From contig JADFIX010000036.1 in assembly GCA_022566435.1 (NCBI GenBank), positions 1-11,918 of the forward strand: a stretch of 11,918 nt of DNA. Direction: 5' to 3'. Both the position numbers and the translations under genes were made by a program. Shown in pieces: positions 1 through 7,700 of this stretch. Each line of letters starts with the position of its first letter. Within the stretch, counting starts at the first letter, position 1. Under the pieces are notes generated by a model, which ran no database searches, was not told the DNA's origin, and was given only the letters and a program-made list of their open reading frames with translations. Source of the DNA: Planctomycetota bacterium (GTDB lineage: Bacteria > Planctomycetota > Phycisphaerae > UBA1845).

Positions 1-1
1 A

Positions 2-619
2 CAAGTCGTCAGTGTCGGCGATCCGATCACTTTTCGGGCCGAACTGGTCCACCTGGGCGGCAACTTGGTCACGGCGCCGGCGCTGGACAACAAATGCGGC
101 ACCTTCGTGGTAATGGAGGCGCTGCGGCTTTGCGCCGGCAAGAAGCTCAGGTGTTCGTTGACCGCGGTGAGCACCGTGCAAGAGGAAATCGGCCTGCGCG
201 GCGCCCGGACATCATGTTTCGGGCTCGATCCGCAGGTCGGGATTGTCGTCGATGTGACTCATGCGACCGACTACCCCGACATCGACAAACGAGTCAATGG
301 CGATGTGAAGCTCGGTGCCGGACCGACGATCTCGATGGGTGCGAATTTCAACCTACCTTTGACGGCGCTGTTCAAGAATTCGGCCGAGCACAAAGAGATT
401 GCCTATCAGACGGAGGCGGCGCCCGGAGAGACGCCGACGGATGCCAATGCGATTCAATTGACGCGCGGCGGTGTCGCCACCGCACTGATCAGTATTCCGA
501 ATCGTTACATGCATACACAAGTGGAAGTTGTGAGCCCAAGCGACCTGATCGCCGCGGCCAAATGGATTGTGGAAACTGTCGCCCAGATTCACGGCGGCAC
601 CGATTTCATTCCGACATGA
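2..619 (+). CDS. M42-family metallo-aminopeptidase, 3' part only
   Basis: C-terminal 205 residues of a cytosolic M42 (glutamyl aminopeptidase/FrvX-type) peptidase, a dinuclear-metal enzyme that trims N-terminal residues from peptides. The frame is open from base 2, so the true start lies upstream of the window; the internal TTG at 65 is not a start. Family landmarks appear in order: ALDNK with the bridging Asp (visible residue 29), QEEIGLRGA with the catalytic Glu and a metal-binding Glu (61-62), VVDVTHATD with a metal Asp (84), GAGPTISMG, and MHTQVEVV with the metal His (171). The first metal His of the family would lie before the window. The stop is followed 58 bases later by the phosphatase gene on the same strand. 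Family assignment is firm; the substrate is unknown. Confidence 0.93.
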   Translation, partial: QVVSVGDPITFRAELVHLGGNLVTAPALDNKCGTFVVMEALRLCAGKKLRCSLTAVSTVQEEIGLRGARTSCFGLDPQVGIVVDVTHATDYPDIDKRVNGDVKLGAGPTISMGANFNLPLTALFKNSAEHKEIAYQTEAAPGETPTDANAIQLTRGGVATALISIPNRYMHTQVEVVSPSDLIAAAKWIVETVAQIHGGTDFIPT

Positions 620-677
620 CGGCGCAGGGGGCCGGGCCTGTCGTATGGATCTGCCGCGCAGCGAGGGTAGCGTCCGC

Positions 678-2420
678 ATGTTGACCGACCGCGTATCGCT
701 TGACGTTCTACACAAGTTGCAGGATCGGTTCGCCGACCTGGGGCGGGTAACCGTCTGCCTCTGCCGCATCGACGGTGAACTCATCACTTCCCCCACTTGG
801 GGAAGCCCGTTTTCGGCGCTGATCGGTACTTCGCCGCGCGGGCGGGAGGAGTTCGCCCGCGCCGTGCGGACCTGTGTAAAAGGTGTCCTTGCAAGAGTGC
901 CTCTTCTTTGTCATGAAGGTATGACGCTACATGGATCGCCTATTCTCTCGGAGGGTCGCCGCCTCGGCGTCATCGTGGTCGGCACCCGATCTCCCATTCC
1001 TCCACCGCTGGAGAAAGTGCGGGAGATTGCCCTAGCGTACGATTGCGACGTCGACCAATTGCTGGCCGGCGTGGACCAGATCGACCCGTACAACGGCGGG
1101 GCACCGGACGCCATACATCGATTCGCCGAGGTACTCGCCGATACGATCGCCTCTCTTTATGTACAGGCGGAAGCCATCGATCGGCAACTGACCGACCTGC
1201 GCGCCGTCCACGAATTGTCCCATATGTTGGCTGGCACCGTCGACCTGCAGGAAATCCTCGATACCACGGCACGGCGCGTCGTCGAGACCATGGCTGTCAA
1301 GGCGAGCATCATTCGGCTCCTGAAGGAAGATACCGGCGAACTGGTCACCAGGGCCGTTTGCCATCTGTCAAATGCGTATTTGAAGAAGGGGCCGGTCATG
1401 TTGCGCGAGAACGCGGTGGACCTGGCTGCGTTTTCAGGTGAAGCCGTCTACATCGAGAACATGGCCACCGACCCGCGGACACGCTATCCCGACGAGGCCC
1501 GACGCGCGGGTATCGTGAGCGGATTGTGCGTACCGATGACGTTTCGAGGTCAGACGGTCGGCGTGTTGCGGGCCTATACCGGCGAGAAACGTGTTTTTGC
1601 GGAGTCCGAGGCGGCCATGCTGCGCTCGATCGCATCCCAGGCGGCGGCCGCGATTATCAATGGTCGTTTGCACGAGGAGAATGTCGAATCGGAGCGATTC
1701 CAACGGCAAGTGACGGTCGCGGGCCAGATCCAGCGCCGCATGATGCCGGAATCACCGCCTAGGGTCAAAGGTCTGGCGTTCGGATGCGTGTACGATCCTT
1801 CGCTGAGTGTCGGTGGCGATTTCTACGACTTTATTGAAGCACCCAACGCCGGCGTCGGCGTCTGCATCGCGGACGTCGTGGGCAAAGGGATACCCGCCGC
1901 TTTGATGATGGCGTCGGTCCGTTCGGCGCTGAGGGCCCACGCGACGCTGACACCGGAGATCGAGTCCATCATGGTGGAAGTCAATCGCCACATGTGTCGC
2001 GATACGCTAGTGAGCGAATTCGCCACGATGTTTTACGGCGTATTCTCCCGTGACGGGCGGAGCTTCAGCTACAGCAACGCCGGTCATCCCCACCCCTTGT
2101 GGCTTCACGGCACGCAGATTCGCATGCTCGAGGCCGGCGGGATGGTCGTCGGTGTCGATCCGTCCGCCACGTTTGATTGTGAAACCATCGATGTCGAACT
2201 AGGTGATGCCATCGTCATGGTCACGGACGGTGTCACCGAGGCCATGGATTTCGAGGGGCGCCTCTACGGTCAAGATCGGCTGCTAAAGTCTGTCAAGAAG
2301 CACCGAGACCTCGGGGCGCATCCGATGGCGCAACAGCTTCTCTGGGATGTCCGCCGTTTTGTCGGGCTGGCGGATCAATCTGATGATATCACAATTGTCG
2401 TCACCAAGATCCTGGGATAA
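678..2420 (+). CDS. PocR-GAF-PP2C (RsbU/SpoIIE-type) serine phosphatase
   Basis: Predicted cytosolic signalling phosphatase of about 580 residues. Residues 5-165 resemble the PocR ligand-sensing domain, with LLCHEGM and a GVIVVGT strand. Residues about 185-330 form a GAF domain (typical LCVPMTFRGQTVGVL segment). A short helical linker (330-355, AGQIQRRMMP) leads to a PP2C/SpoIIE catalytic domain at 365-580. The metal-binding aspartates are all present: GGDFYDF (D381), ADVVGKG (D399), VTDGVTEA (D517) and SDDITIVV (D570), so the enzyme should be active. Known relatives dephosphorylate STAS anti-anti-sigma proteins, and one is encoded at 3641. ATG 678 is preferred because GAGGG lies 10 bases upstream and the PocR domain begins directly after it. 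An in-frame ATG at 645 would add 11 residues. There are no membrane segments. Confidence 0.92.
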   Translation: MLTDRVSLDVLHKLQDRFADLGRVTVCLCRIDGELITSPTWGSPFSALIGTSPRGREEFARAVRTCVKGVLARVPLLCHEGMTLHGSPILSEGRRLGVIVVGTRSPIPPPLEKVREIALAYDCDVDQLLAGVDQIDPYNGGAPDAIHRFAEVLADTIASLYVQAEAIDRQLTDLRAVHELSHMLAGTVDLQEILDTTARRVVETMAVKASIIRLLKEDTGELVTRAVCHLSNAYLKKGPVMLRENAVDLAAFSGEAVYIENMATDPRTRYPDEARRAGIVSGLCVPMTFRGQTVGVLRAYTGEKRVFAESEAAMLRSIASQAAAAIINGRLHEENVESERFQRQVTVAGQIQRRMMPESPPRVKGLAFGCVYDPSLSVGGDFYDFIEAPNAGVGVCIADVVGKGIPAALMMASVRSALRAHATLTPEIESIMVEVNRHMCRDTLVSEFATMFYGVFSRDGRSFSYSNAGHPHPLWLHGTQIRMLEAGGMVVGVDPSATFDCETIDVELGDAIVMVTDGVTEAMDFEGRLYGQDRLLKSVKKHRDLGAHPMAQQLLWDVRRFVGLADQSDDITIVVTKILG

Positions 2421-2500
2421 CGTCTTGATCCGCACACCCTTGTCCGTCATCATCAGGTGGGTTTCATTACAGATGCAAGTCGTTCGTAGACTTGTTTTGC

Positions 2501-2505
2501 AGGAG
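2501..2505 (+). promoter_or_regulatory. Ribosome binding site setting a TTG start
   Basis: AGGAG with an 8-base spacer to TTG 2514. The site overlaps the first base of the alternative GTG start at 2505, which therefore has no usable Shine-Dalgarno sequence. This shortens the RNase HII-like protein by three residues and puts the catalytic Asp-Glu at residues 8-9, as is usual for the family. Confidence 0.65.
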
Positions 2506-2513
2506 TGCGGGAT

Positions 2514-3479
2514 TTGGCGATTCTGGCCGGAATTGATGAAGCGGGCTACGGCCCGATTCTCGGACCGCTCGTCGTGTCCGGGGTTGCGGTGCGCGTACCC
2601 GACGAGCGATTGGGCGATCCGTTATGGACGACCCTACGAGAAACAATCACCTCCAAAGTGACTCGGTCCACCGGGCGGAGGCTGGCCGTCGCCGATAGCA
2701 AGAAGTTATTTCGCGGAAGAAACAACCTTGCACCGCTGGAACGCGCCGCACTTGTGATGCTTGCCGCGGCCGGTCGACATCCGAAAACATGGCGCGGGTT
2801 GTTGCGCATCTTGGCCCCGAACGTTGCCCGGCAATTCTCAATCTACCCCTGGTACGCAGAATCGGACTTTTCCTTGCCATTGAGTCGCGGTGTCGGCGAA
2901 GTCGAGCTTCAGGCAAACGCCGTGCGTCGGGATTGTAATCAGTCGGGCGTCGAATTGATGGGCATGTTTTGCGAACCACTGCTCGCCGGGGCGTTCAATC
3001 GCCTCGTGAGCAACACGCGTAACAAAGCCGTGGTCCTCATGGGATTGGCGCTGCGAATTGTGGATCGAATCATGCGCCTGGCGCCGAACGAGCGGGTGCG
3101 CGTTTGCATAGATCGACTCGGCGGCCGGCAGCACTATCGTGACGTGTTGATGACCACTCTGCCCGATTACTCGTTGCAGATTATGGAGGAATCCGCCGAG
3201 CGCAGCGCGTATCGCCTCACAAAGTCGTCCCGAATCTGCGAGGTGGAATTCGCCGTCAAGAGCGAAGAACGCCACTTTTGCGTGGCCTTGGCGAGCGTCT
3301 ACAGCAAGTATCTGCGCGAGGTCTTCATGCATGCGTTCAACGAATACTGGGCAGGGCACCTGAAAAACGTCCGTCCGACGGCGGGGTACTATACCGACGC
3401 CAAGCGCTGGCTCGCGGATGCCTGCGACGCGATCGAGCATGCCGGCATCGATCGTTCGATCCTCGTTCGCAGCCGGTAG
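2514..3479 (+). CDS. Divergent RNase HII-family protein
   Basis: Protein of 321 residues with the RNase HII fold signature at its N-terminus: GIDEAGYGPILGPLV (D8, E9), then DSKKL (61-65), VCIDRLGG (D200), and CVALASVYSKYLRE (256-269), which matches the family's siAAASilAK motif. AGYYTDAKRWL near residue 291 matches the GYgT..H segment. RNase HII nicks RNA-DNA hybrids 5' of embedded ribonucleotides using four acidic residues. Three align well; at the fourth position the protein has Glu-Glu (251-252) where Asp is usual. It is also longer than the typical 190-260 residues because of an insertion of roughly 70-100 residues between DSKKL and the third acidic motif. The TTG start is chosen because AGGAG (2501-2505) lies exactly 8 bases upstream; the GTG at 2505 overlaps that site. 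It may be a specialised paralogue rather than the housekeeping enzyme. Confidence 0.85.
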   Translation: MAILAGIDEAGYGPILGPLVVSGVAVRVPDERLGDPLWTTLRETITSKVTRSTGRRLAVADSKKLFRGRNNLAPLERAALVMLAAAGRHPKTWRGLLRILAPNVARQFSIYPWYAESDFSLPLSRGVGEVELQANAVRRDCNQSGVELMGMFCEPLLAGAFNRLVSNTRNKAVVLMGLALRIVDRIMRLAPNERVRVCIDRLGGRQHYRDVLMTTLPDYSLQIMEESAERSAYRLTKSSRICEVEFAVKSEERHFCVALASVYSKYLREVFMHAFNEYWAGHLKNVRPTAGYYTDAKRWLADACDAIEHAGIDRSILVRSR

Positions 3480-3523
3480 AATGGGGGTCGGCAGCCCCGG
3501 TGCAGGCGATCCGCCCGTGGTGA

Positions 3524-3552
3524 TTGACAGGCGCCGGATGCGTCGCTACGGT
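3524..3552 (+). promoter_or_regulatory. Possible sigma70-type promoter before the STAS gene
   Basis: A perfect TTGACA (3524-3529) is followed after 17 bases by TACGGT (3547-3552), a weak match to TATAAT. It lies in the 161-base spacer upstream of the STAS gene and would leave a leader of about 80 bases. The perfect -35 box with ideal spacing supports it; the poor -10 box is against it. Confidence 0.35.
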
Positions 3553-3626
3553 GCTCGGGAGTTCGATTCGGAAAGGTCGCCGGTTTTTTCGAGTGCTTTC
3601 TCAGGAGACCGCGGTAGGCTTTCGGG

Positions 3627-3632
3627 AAGGAG
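3627..3632 (+). promoter_or_regulatory. Ribosome binding site setting a GTG start
   Basis: AAGGAG followed by 8 bases and GTG at 3641. It decides the start of the STAS protein; the frame is open for more than 100 bases further upstream, but that part has no homology-like content. Confidence 0.75.
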
Positions 3633-3640
3633 AAATTCGC

Positions 3641-3982
3641 GTGTCGATCGAGGCTTGGTCTGACAACATTTTGAAGGTGGAATTGCAGGACGATCCGGCT
3701 TTTTCCGACGACATGGCTTCTCTCTTCGAGCAAGTCGAGGCGAATAAGAACGTGTCCGCGGTTCTCAGTCTCGAGGGTGTGAACTACCTGAATTCCTCGA
3801 ACATCGCCAAGCTGCTGAAGCTTCGAAAGAAGTTGCTCACGAATCGCGGCAAGATGGTCATGTGCGGCATCAACACCAACGTTTGGGGCCTTTTTCTGGT
3901 CACCGGTTTGGACAAGGTCTTTGAGTTTTCTGATAGCGTCGCCACCGGGCTTGCGGGTGTTCAATTGGCGATGGGCGAATAG
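3641..3982 (+). CDS. STAS-domain protein (anti-sigma factor antagonist type)
   Basis: Single-domain cytosolic protein of 113 residues that fills the whole STAS fold. The N-terminal strand (ILKVEL), the helix around 22-36, the strand VSAVLSLEGVNYL and the following NSSNIAKLLKLRKKL helix give the usual beta-alpha pattern. Two adjacent serines (52-53) occupy the position phosphorylated in SpoIIAA/RsbV. The residue before them is Asn rather than the commoner Asp. In known partner-switching systems such a protein, when dephosphorylated, sequesters an anti-sigma kinase. The PP2C phosphatase encoded at 678 is a natural candidate to dephosphorylate it, but the RNase HII-like gene lies between them and no kinase gene is visible here. 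The start is GTG with an excellent ribosome binding site; a perfect -35 box lies farther upstream. The target could also be something other than a sigma factor. Confidence 0.88.
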   Translation: MSIEAWSDNILKVELQDDPAFSDDMASLFEQVEANKNVSAVLSLEGVNYLNSSNIAKLLKLRKKLLTNRGKMVMCGINTNVWGLFLVTGLDKVFEFSDSVATGLAGVQLAMGE

Positions 3983-4071
3983 TGCACAAATAAGCCGCCT
4001 CGACGGCATCGAGGTTGCCTGCTCGTCCGATTTGGGTTCGCACGCATGATGACGGCGCGGATAATGACGCC

Positions 4072-4632
4072 ATGTGCGCAAAGCAATTCCTGGGTTCATT
4101 CGTGATGTGTCTTACAATCGCCGCACTCGGCGGCTGTGCGACACAAGCACCGACGGCGGCGAATTTCTCCGTTCGGCACTTTGAGAACGGTGATCGCGAC
4201 GTTTTTCTAGCCGCTGCGGCCGCCGCGTTTGAGCAAAGCGGATACGAAACGTCTCCACATGATCCGGATACGGGACGTCTTGTGAGTGCGCCGCGATTCG
4301 ATGTGGCGGGTGACCAGCCATCCGGGCGTGCGTCTACGTTAAGCTCCAAGAGTTTGATGCGTCGTATTGCCGAGATCCGAGTGGAACAGCCTGGTGATCG
4401 CGTCAGTGTGTTCTGCCGGGTGTTGGTGCAGGAACAGACCACCCGTGTCCATCGGATGCTGGCTTTCGACCAAAGCGGCTCGGATTCGCCCGCGACCACG
4501 CCGATCGAACGCGACGCCGCCACCACCGACCGCCAGAACACGGTGTGGGCAACGATTCGGCGCGACAGGTGGACCGAACGTCGCATCCTCGCCGTGATCG
4601 GTGAGCGTGTGGTCGACAACAAGAATCCGTAA
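4072..4632 (+). CDS. Small lipoprotein of unknown function
   Basis: Predicted exported lipoprotein of 186 residues. The N-terminus has one Lys, a hydrophobic segment (residues 6-19) and a lipobox LGGC with the lipidated Cys at 22, so signal peptidase II cleavage and membrane anchoring are expected. The mature 165 residues begin with a low-complexity Ala/Thr linker. They contain an Ala-rich helix (FLAAAAAAFEQSGY) followed by a TGRLVSAPRF strand, then beta-type segments (AEIRVEQPGDRVSVFCRVLV), and end in a charged Arg-rich stretch. I do not recognise a family. The layout, with an AAFEQSGYE-like helix, a D.TGRLVS strand and beta strands after it, is reminiscent of small periplasmic outer-membrane-associated lipoproteins, but this is impression only. 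ATG 4072 is chosen because the signal peptide starts there; the in-frame TTG at 4015 would bury it. The ribosome binding site is weak. The gene lies 89 bases after the STAS gene. Confidence 0.82.
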   Translation: MCAKQFLGSFVMCLTIAALGGCATQAPTAANFSVRHFENGDRDVFLAAAAAAFEQSGYETSPHDPDTGRLVSAPRFDVAGDQPSGRASTLSSKSLMRRIAEIRVEQPGDRVSVFCRVLVQEQTTRVHRMLAFDQSGSDSPATTPIERDAATTDRQNTVWATIRRDRWTERRILAVIGERVVDNKNP

Positions 4633-4661
4633 ACCGCCACCCTTCGCATCGGCGATACCTC

Positions 4662-4763
4662 GGAATCGGCTTGATCGTTGTTTGCCGTGCACGGGGAATT
4701 GTTGCAAACATCGCCATGCAAATCGCCGTCCATATTCTCCTGATCGGCGTTTGCCGAAGTTGG
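4662..4763 (-). pseudogene. Degenerate thrombospondin type-3 repeat remnant
   Basis: Read on the minus strand from 4763, the translation gives PTSANADQ, then MDGDLHGDVCNN, then PCTANNDQADSE. This is the calcium-binding TSP3 pattern: P-x-x-N-x-DQ, DGDxxGDxC-N, P-x-x-N-x-DQxDS. It lies in what would otherwise be the spacer between the lipoprotein stop and the stop of the large secreted protein. It is on the same strand as that protein but in another frame, with no start codon or ribosome binding site of its own. The open frame it belongs to continues antisense into the lipoprotein gene, where the similarity ends. It is best read as a fragment of a surface-protein gene, or of an older, longer C-terminus of the neighbour. 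Chance resemblance is possible but the spacing of Asp, Asn and Cys is good. Confidence 0.5.
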
Positions 4764-4791
4764 TCTTACGATTTCGATTGTCGGCGTTTTG

Positions 4792-7700
4792 TTACCGCCT
4801 GCCGCGCGATCTGCCATCCTTGATGCGCTTCGACGGTCTCCGTTCGTTCGAAGTGCCGGCACATTGGGCGATTCGGCCGACGTCCTTACCGGATAGCAAC
4901 CCCTGCCGCCGCCACTCGTTGGCCTGACGCACGACGCAGGCTGTCAACTGGCCATGGCTGTGAGCGCCAACGGAGCATTCGGTCAGCACATCCTTCATCG
5001 TGCACCCGTCGTCAAGTAATTCGTTGGGCACGCCGGTCGGGCAGTCTCCGAGGATGATCAACTCGGCCAAGTCTGAATCGAGACAGTCGTCGCAGTCGTC
5101 GACAAAACCGTCGCCGTCGGAATCTACGTCGCAGTCATCGGGTACGCCGTTGCCGTTGCAGTCAACACTTAGCCCGCAGCCGGGGAGGTCGCACGGGCCG
5201 CCCGGCGATCCGCAGTCGATGTCGCACTCATCGGGGATGCCGCTGCAGTTGCAGCCTCCAAGCGATTCTTCGCCGCGACAATACACGGCCGCGTAAAAAA
5301 CGGCGGGTGAACCGTTTGGCTGGAAGAGGGAATTCCACGTTTCCGGGTGGTTGGGATCGGTATCAAACGCGAAAAACTCCGGGGCGCTCTCACCGACCCG
5401 AGTAAAATCGACTTCCAGTACGCCGGCGGGTGAGTCCTCAAAGTCCGCTGCCCAGGTGATATAGATCGGTTGATCGAGACGATCGATAATCAATTCAATC
5501 TCCGGAGGGATCGTAAACCGCGCCACTTCTACGCTACCCTTGCCGGTCCCGAAAAACGTTTGAATGGTCTCAGGTATGACGTCCAGAATGGAGGGCCAAC
5601 GCAAGTCGATCGACGTCTCGTATGGGCCGGCGAATCCTTGCATCCCGATTTCGAACGCGTCGAGAATACAATCGTCGACTGACAATCGAATGTCATCACC
5701 GAGGCGTGTCGTCGGTGAACCGACGTCCGGGCCCGCGATGTCAGTAGGTAGAAACGGCGGCCTGTTGGGATTGGCGGCCGAGTAGGCTGGAAAGTGCTTC
5801 TCGCAATCAACTGGCGCGGTCAATTCCACCCAGAACGATGCATGAGGAAACGTCGGCCAGCCGGCAAACCATCCCCTGCAAGCAGCATGCAGAGCGTCAA
5901 GACCGTCGGACGAGAATCCGATTGTCGGAGGCGAGCCAGCCACTATGGCAGCCTCATCGGTGTCGAAGCGTAACCGTACCCAGACCGTCGGAGGAATTTC
6001 GAGCGGATTCTCCATGCAAACGGATTGGTCGGTGCAGTTCCGCTGCGAGACCAGGCACGATGAGCCGTCGTCACAGATACCGCGATCGGAGTAATCCAAG
6101 ATGAGGTCGTGAAACCGCTCTAGGTCGTCTTGCAAGTCGGTATACATTACTAAGGAACCTGGAATCTCCGAGCCGCCCGCCGAAGGGCATGCATCGTAAA
6201 GAGAGATGTCCGCACGAAAAACTCCGCCTCCTCCCTCGACACCGCCGGTCACCCGGACGCGGAGCGTATTCAGCGAACAAGAACCGACCAGCTTGGTGAT
6301 GAGGTCGTCCGCCACACGAGTGCCCCTACCCGGCCGGAAGAGAAACTGACCATTCTTGTTTGAGTAAATGACTTGTCCGTCGCCGTCTAGTTCGCATGCG
6401 TCCGGCACACCATTGCCATTGCAGTCGTTATTCGTGCCCGCCGCGATATCGCAAATGTCCTGAATCCCATTCTCGTTACAGTCTCCGAGCGGCTCGCACT
6501 CGTCGGGCCTACCGTTCCCGTTGCAGTCCTCACTGACTCCGGAATCGATATCGCACTCGTCGGGACGACGGTTTTCATTACAGTCGTCACTCGTACCCAC
6601 CGAGATATCGCAACTATCCTGAACACCGTTCCCGTTGCAGTCTGTGAGCGAATCGCACTCGTCGGGCACACCGTTCTCGTCGCAGTCCTCACTGAACTCG
6701 GAATCGATATCGCACTCGTCGGGCAGGCCGTTATCGTTGCAATCGGTTTCGCACTCGTCCGGCACTCCGTCGCCGTTGCAATCCTCACTGAATTCGGAAT
6801 CGATATCGCACTCGTCGGGCAGGCCGTTACCGTTGCAGTCCGTTTCGCACTCGTCCGGCACTCGGTTGCCGTTGCAATCTTGACTGTTGCCGGCCGCGAT
6901 ATCACAAATGTCCTGAACTCCGTTCCCGTTGCAGTCTCCAGGCGGATCGCACTCGTCGGGCAGGCCGTTCCCGTCGCAGTCCTCACTGAACCCGGAATCG
7001 ATATCGCACGAATCCTCCTTGCCGTTGTCGTTGCAATCGCTGCTAACGGGCGCGACAATTTTGAAAACCTGGCCGCCGCTTTGGTCACAAATGTACATTT
7101 CGCCGTTAGCGTCGGTGCCGAACGATGCAATGCTACCGAATACCAGACCGCCGCCGGGGGCAAGCTCGCTGGTGCGGTCCTCGATATCGCCGAATGTACC
7201 GTCTTCCTGACGGCGGATACTCCAGATCGCCTCGCTACACCAGTCAGCGAAGAAGTAGGTACCATCCAGGTCGGGGATCGCACAACCTCGATAAACTTCG
7301 CCGCCTGTGATCGAGCCTGAGCAGAAAAACGAAAAGCTATGCCTGTATTCGTAAAAGGGTTCGACAAAGGTCTCGCCGGCGCAGTTAGGCGTGTATAAGA
7401 AATTGTGCGCGCCTTCACGGCAACGCCAGCCATAGTTCTCACCGCCGGTGCTTGCCGCGAGCTGAAACGAAATCTCTTCCCACGCGTCCTGGCCGACGTC
7501 GGCGATGTAGAGGTCGCCCGTGCTGGGATCGAAGGCGTTTCGCCAGGGATTTCGCAGTCCGTAGGCCCAGATTTCGTCGTCCCCGCTAATGCCGACGAAC
7601 GGATTGTCCGGCGGAATGGCGTAAGGGCTGCCTCCGTCGACGTCAATTCTCAACATCTTTCCCAACAAGTTGTTCGTAATGTCCTGTCCGTTACCCGTTC

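Noticed and set aside
567..677. Upstream TTG start for the phosphatase
   Set aside because: It would overlap the peptidase gene by 53 bases and adds residues that are a shifted reading of that gene.
2838..3440. A 200-residue open frame antisense to the RNase HII-like gene
   Set aside because: The plus strand has clear family motifs; the antisense translation has none.
3483..3498. GGGG...CCCC stem after the RNase HII-like gene
   Set aside because: The stem is four pairs with no T-tract, which is expected by chance in GC-rich DNA.
3998..4014. CCTCGA-cggca-TCGAGG hairpin just after the STAS gene as an intrinsic terminator
   Set aside because: The stem is only 6-7 bp and no T-tract follows, so termination is not supported.
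4675..4712. Inverted repeat GTTTGC...GCAAAC in the spacer between convergent genes as a terminator
   Set aside because: The loop is long, no T-run follows on either strand, and the bases are explained by repeated Cys/Asn codons of the TSP3-like remnant.
3900..4862. A 320-residue minus-strand open frame covering the lipoprotein gene
   Set aside because: It is antisense to a convincing lipoprotein and overlaps the end of two other genes; only its TSP3-like stretch is meaningful and is reported as a remnant.
6391..7038. Regularly spaced repeats resembling a CRISPR array
   Set aside because: The repeats are coding, keep one reading frame, vary in unit length and have no unique spacers.
6387..7646. 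Long antisense or shifted open frames across the secreted protein, such as a 419-residue minus-strand frame
   Set aside because: They arise from codon bias of the repeat-rich gene, show low-complexity Ser/Thr/Arg-rich translations and have no domain or ribosome binding site.
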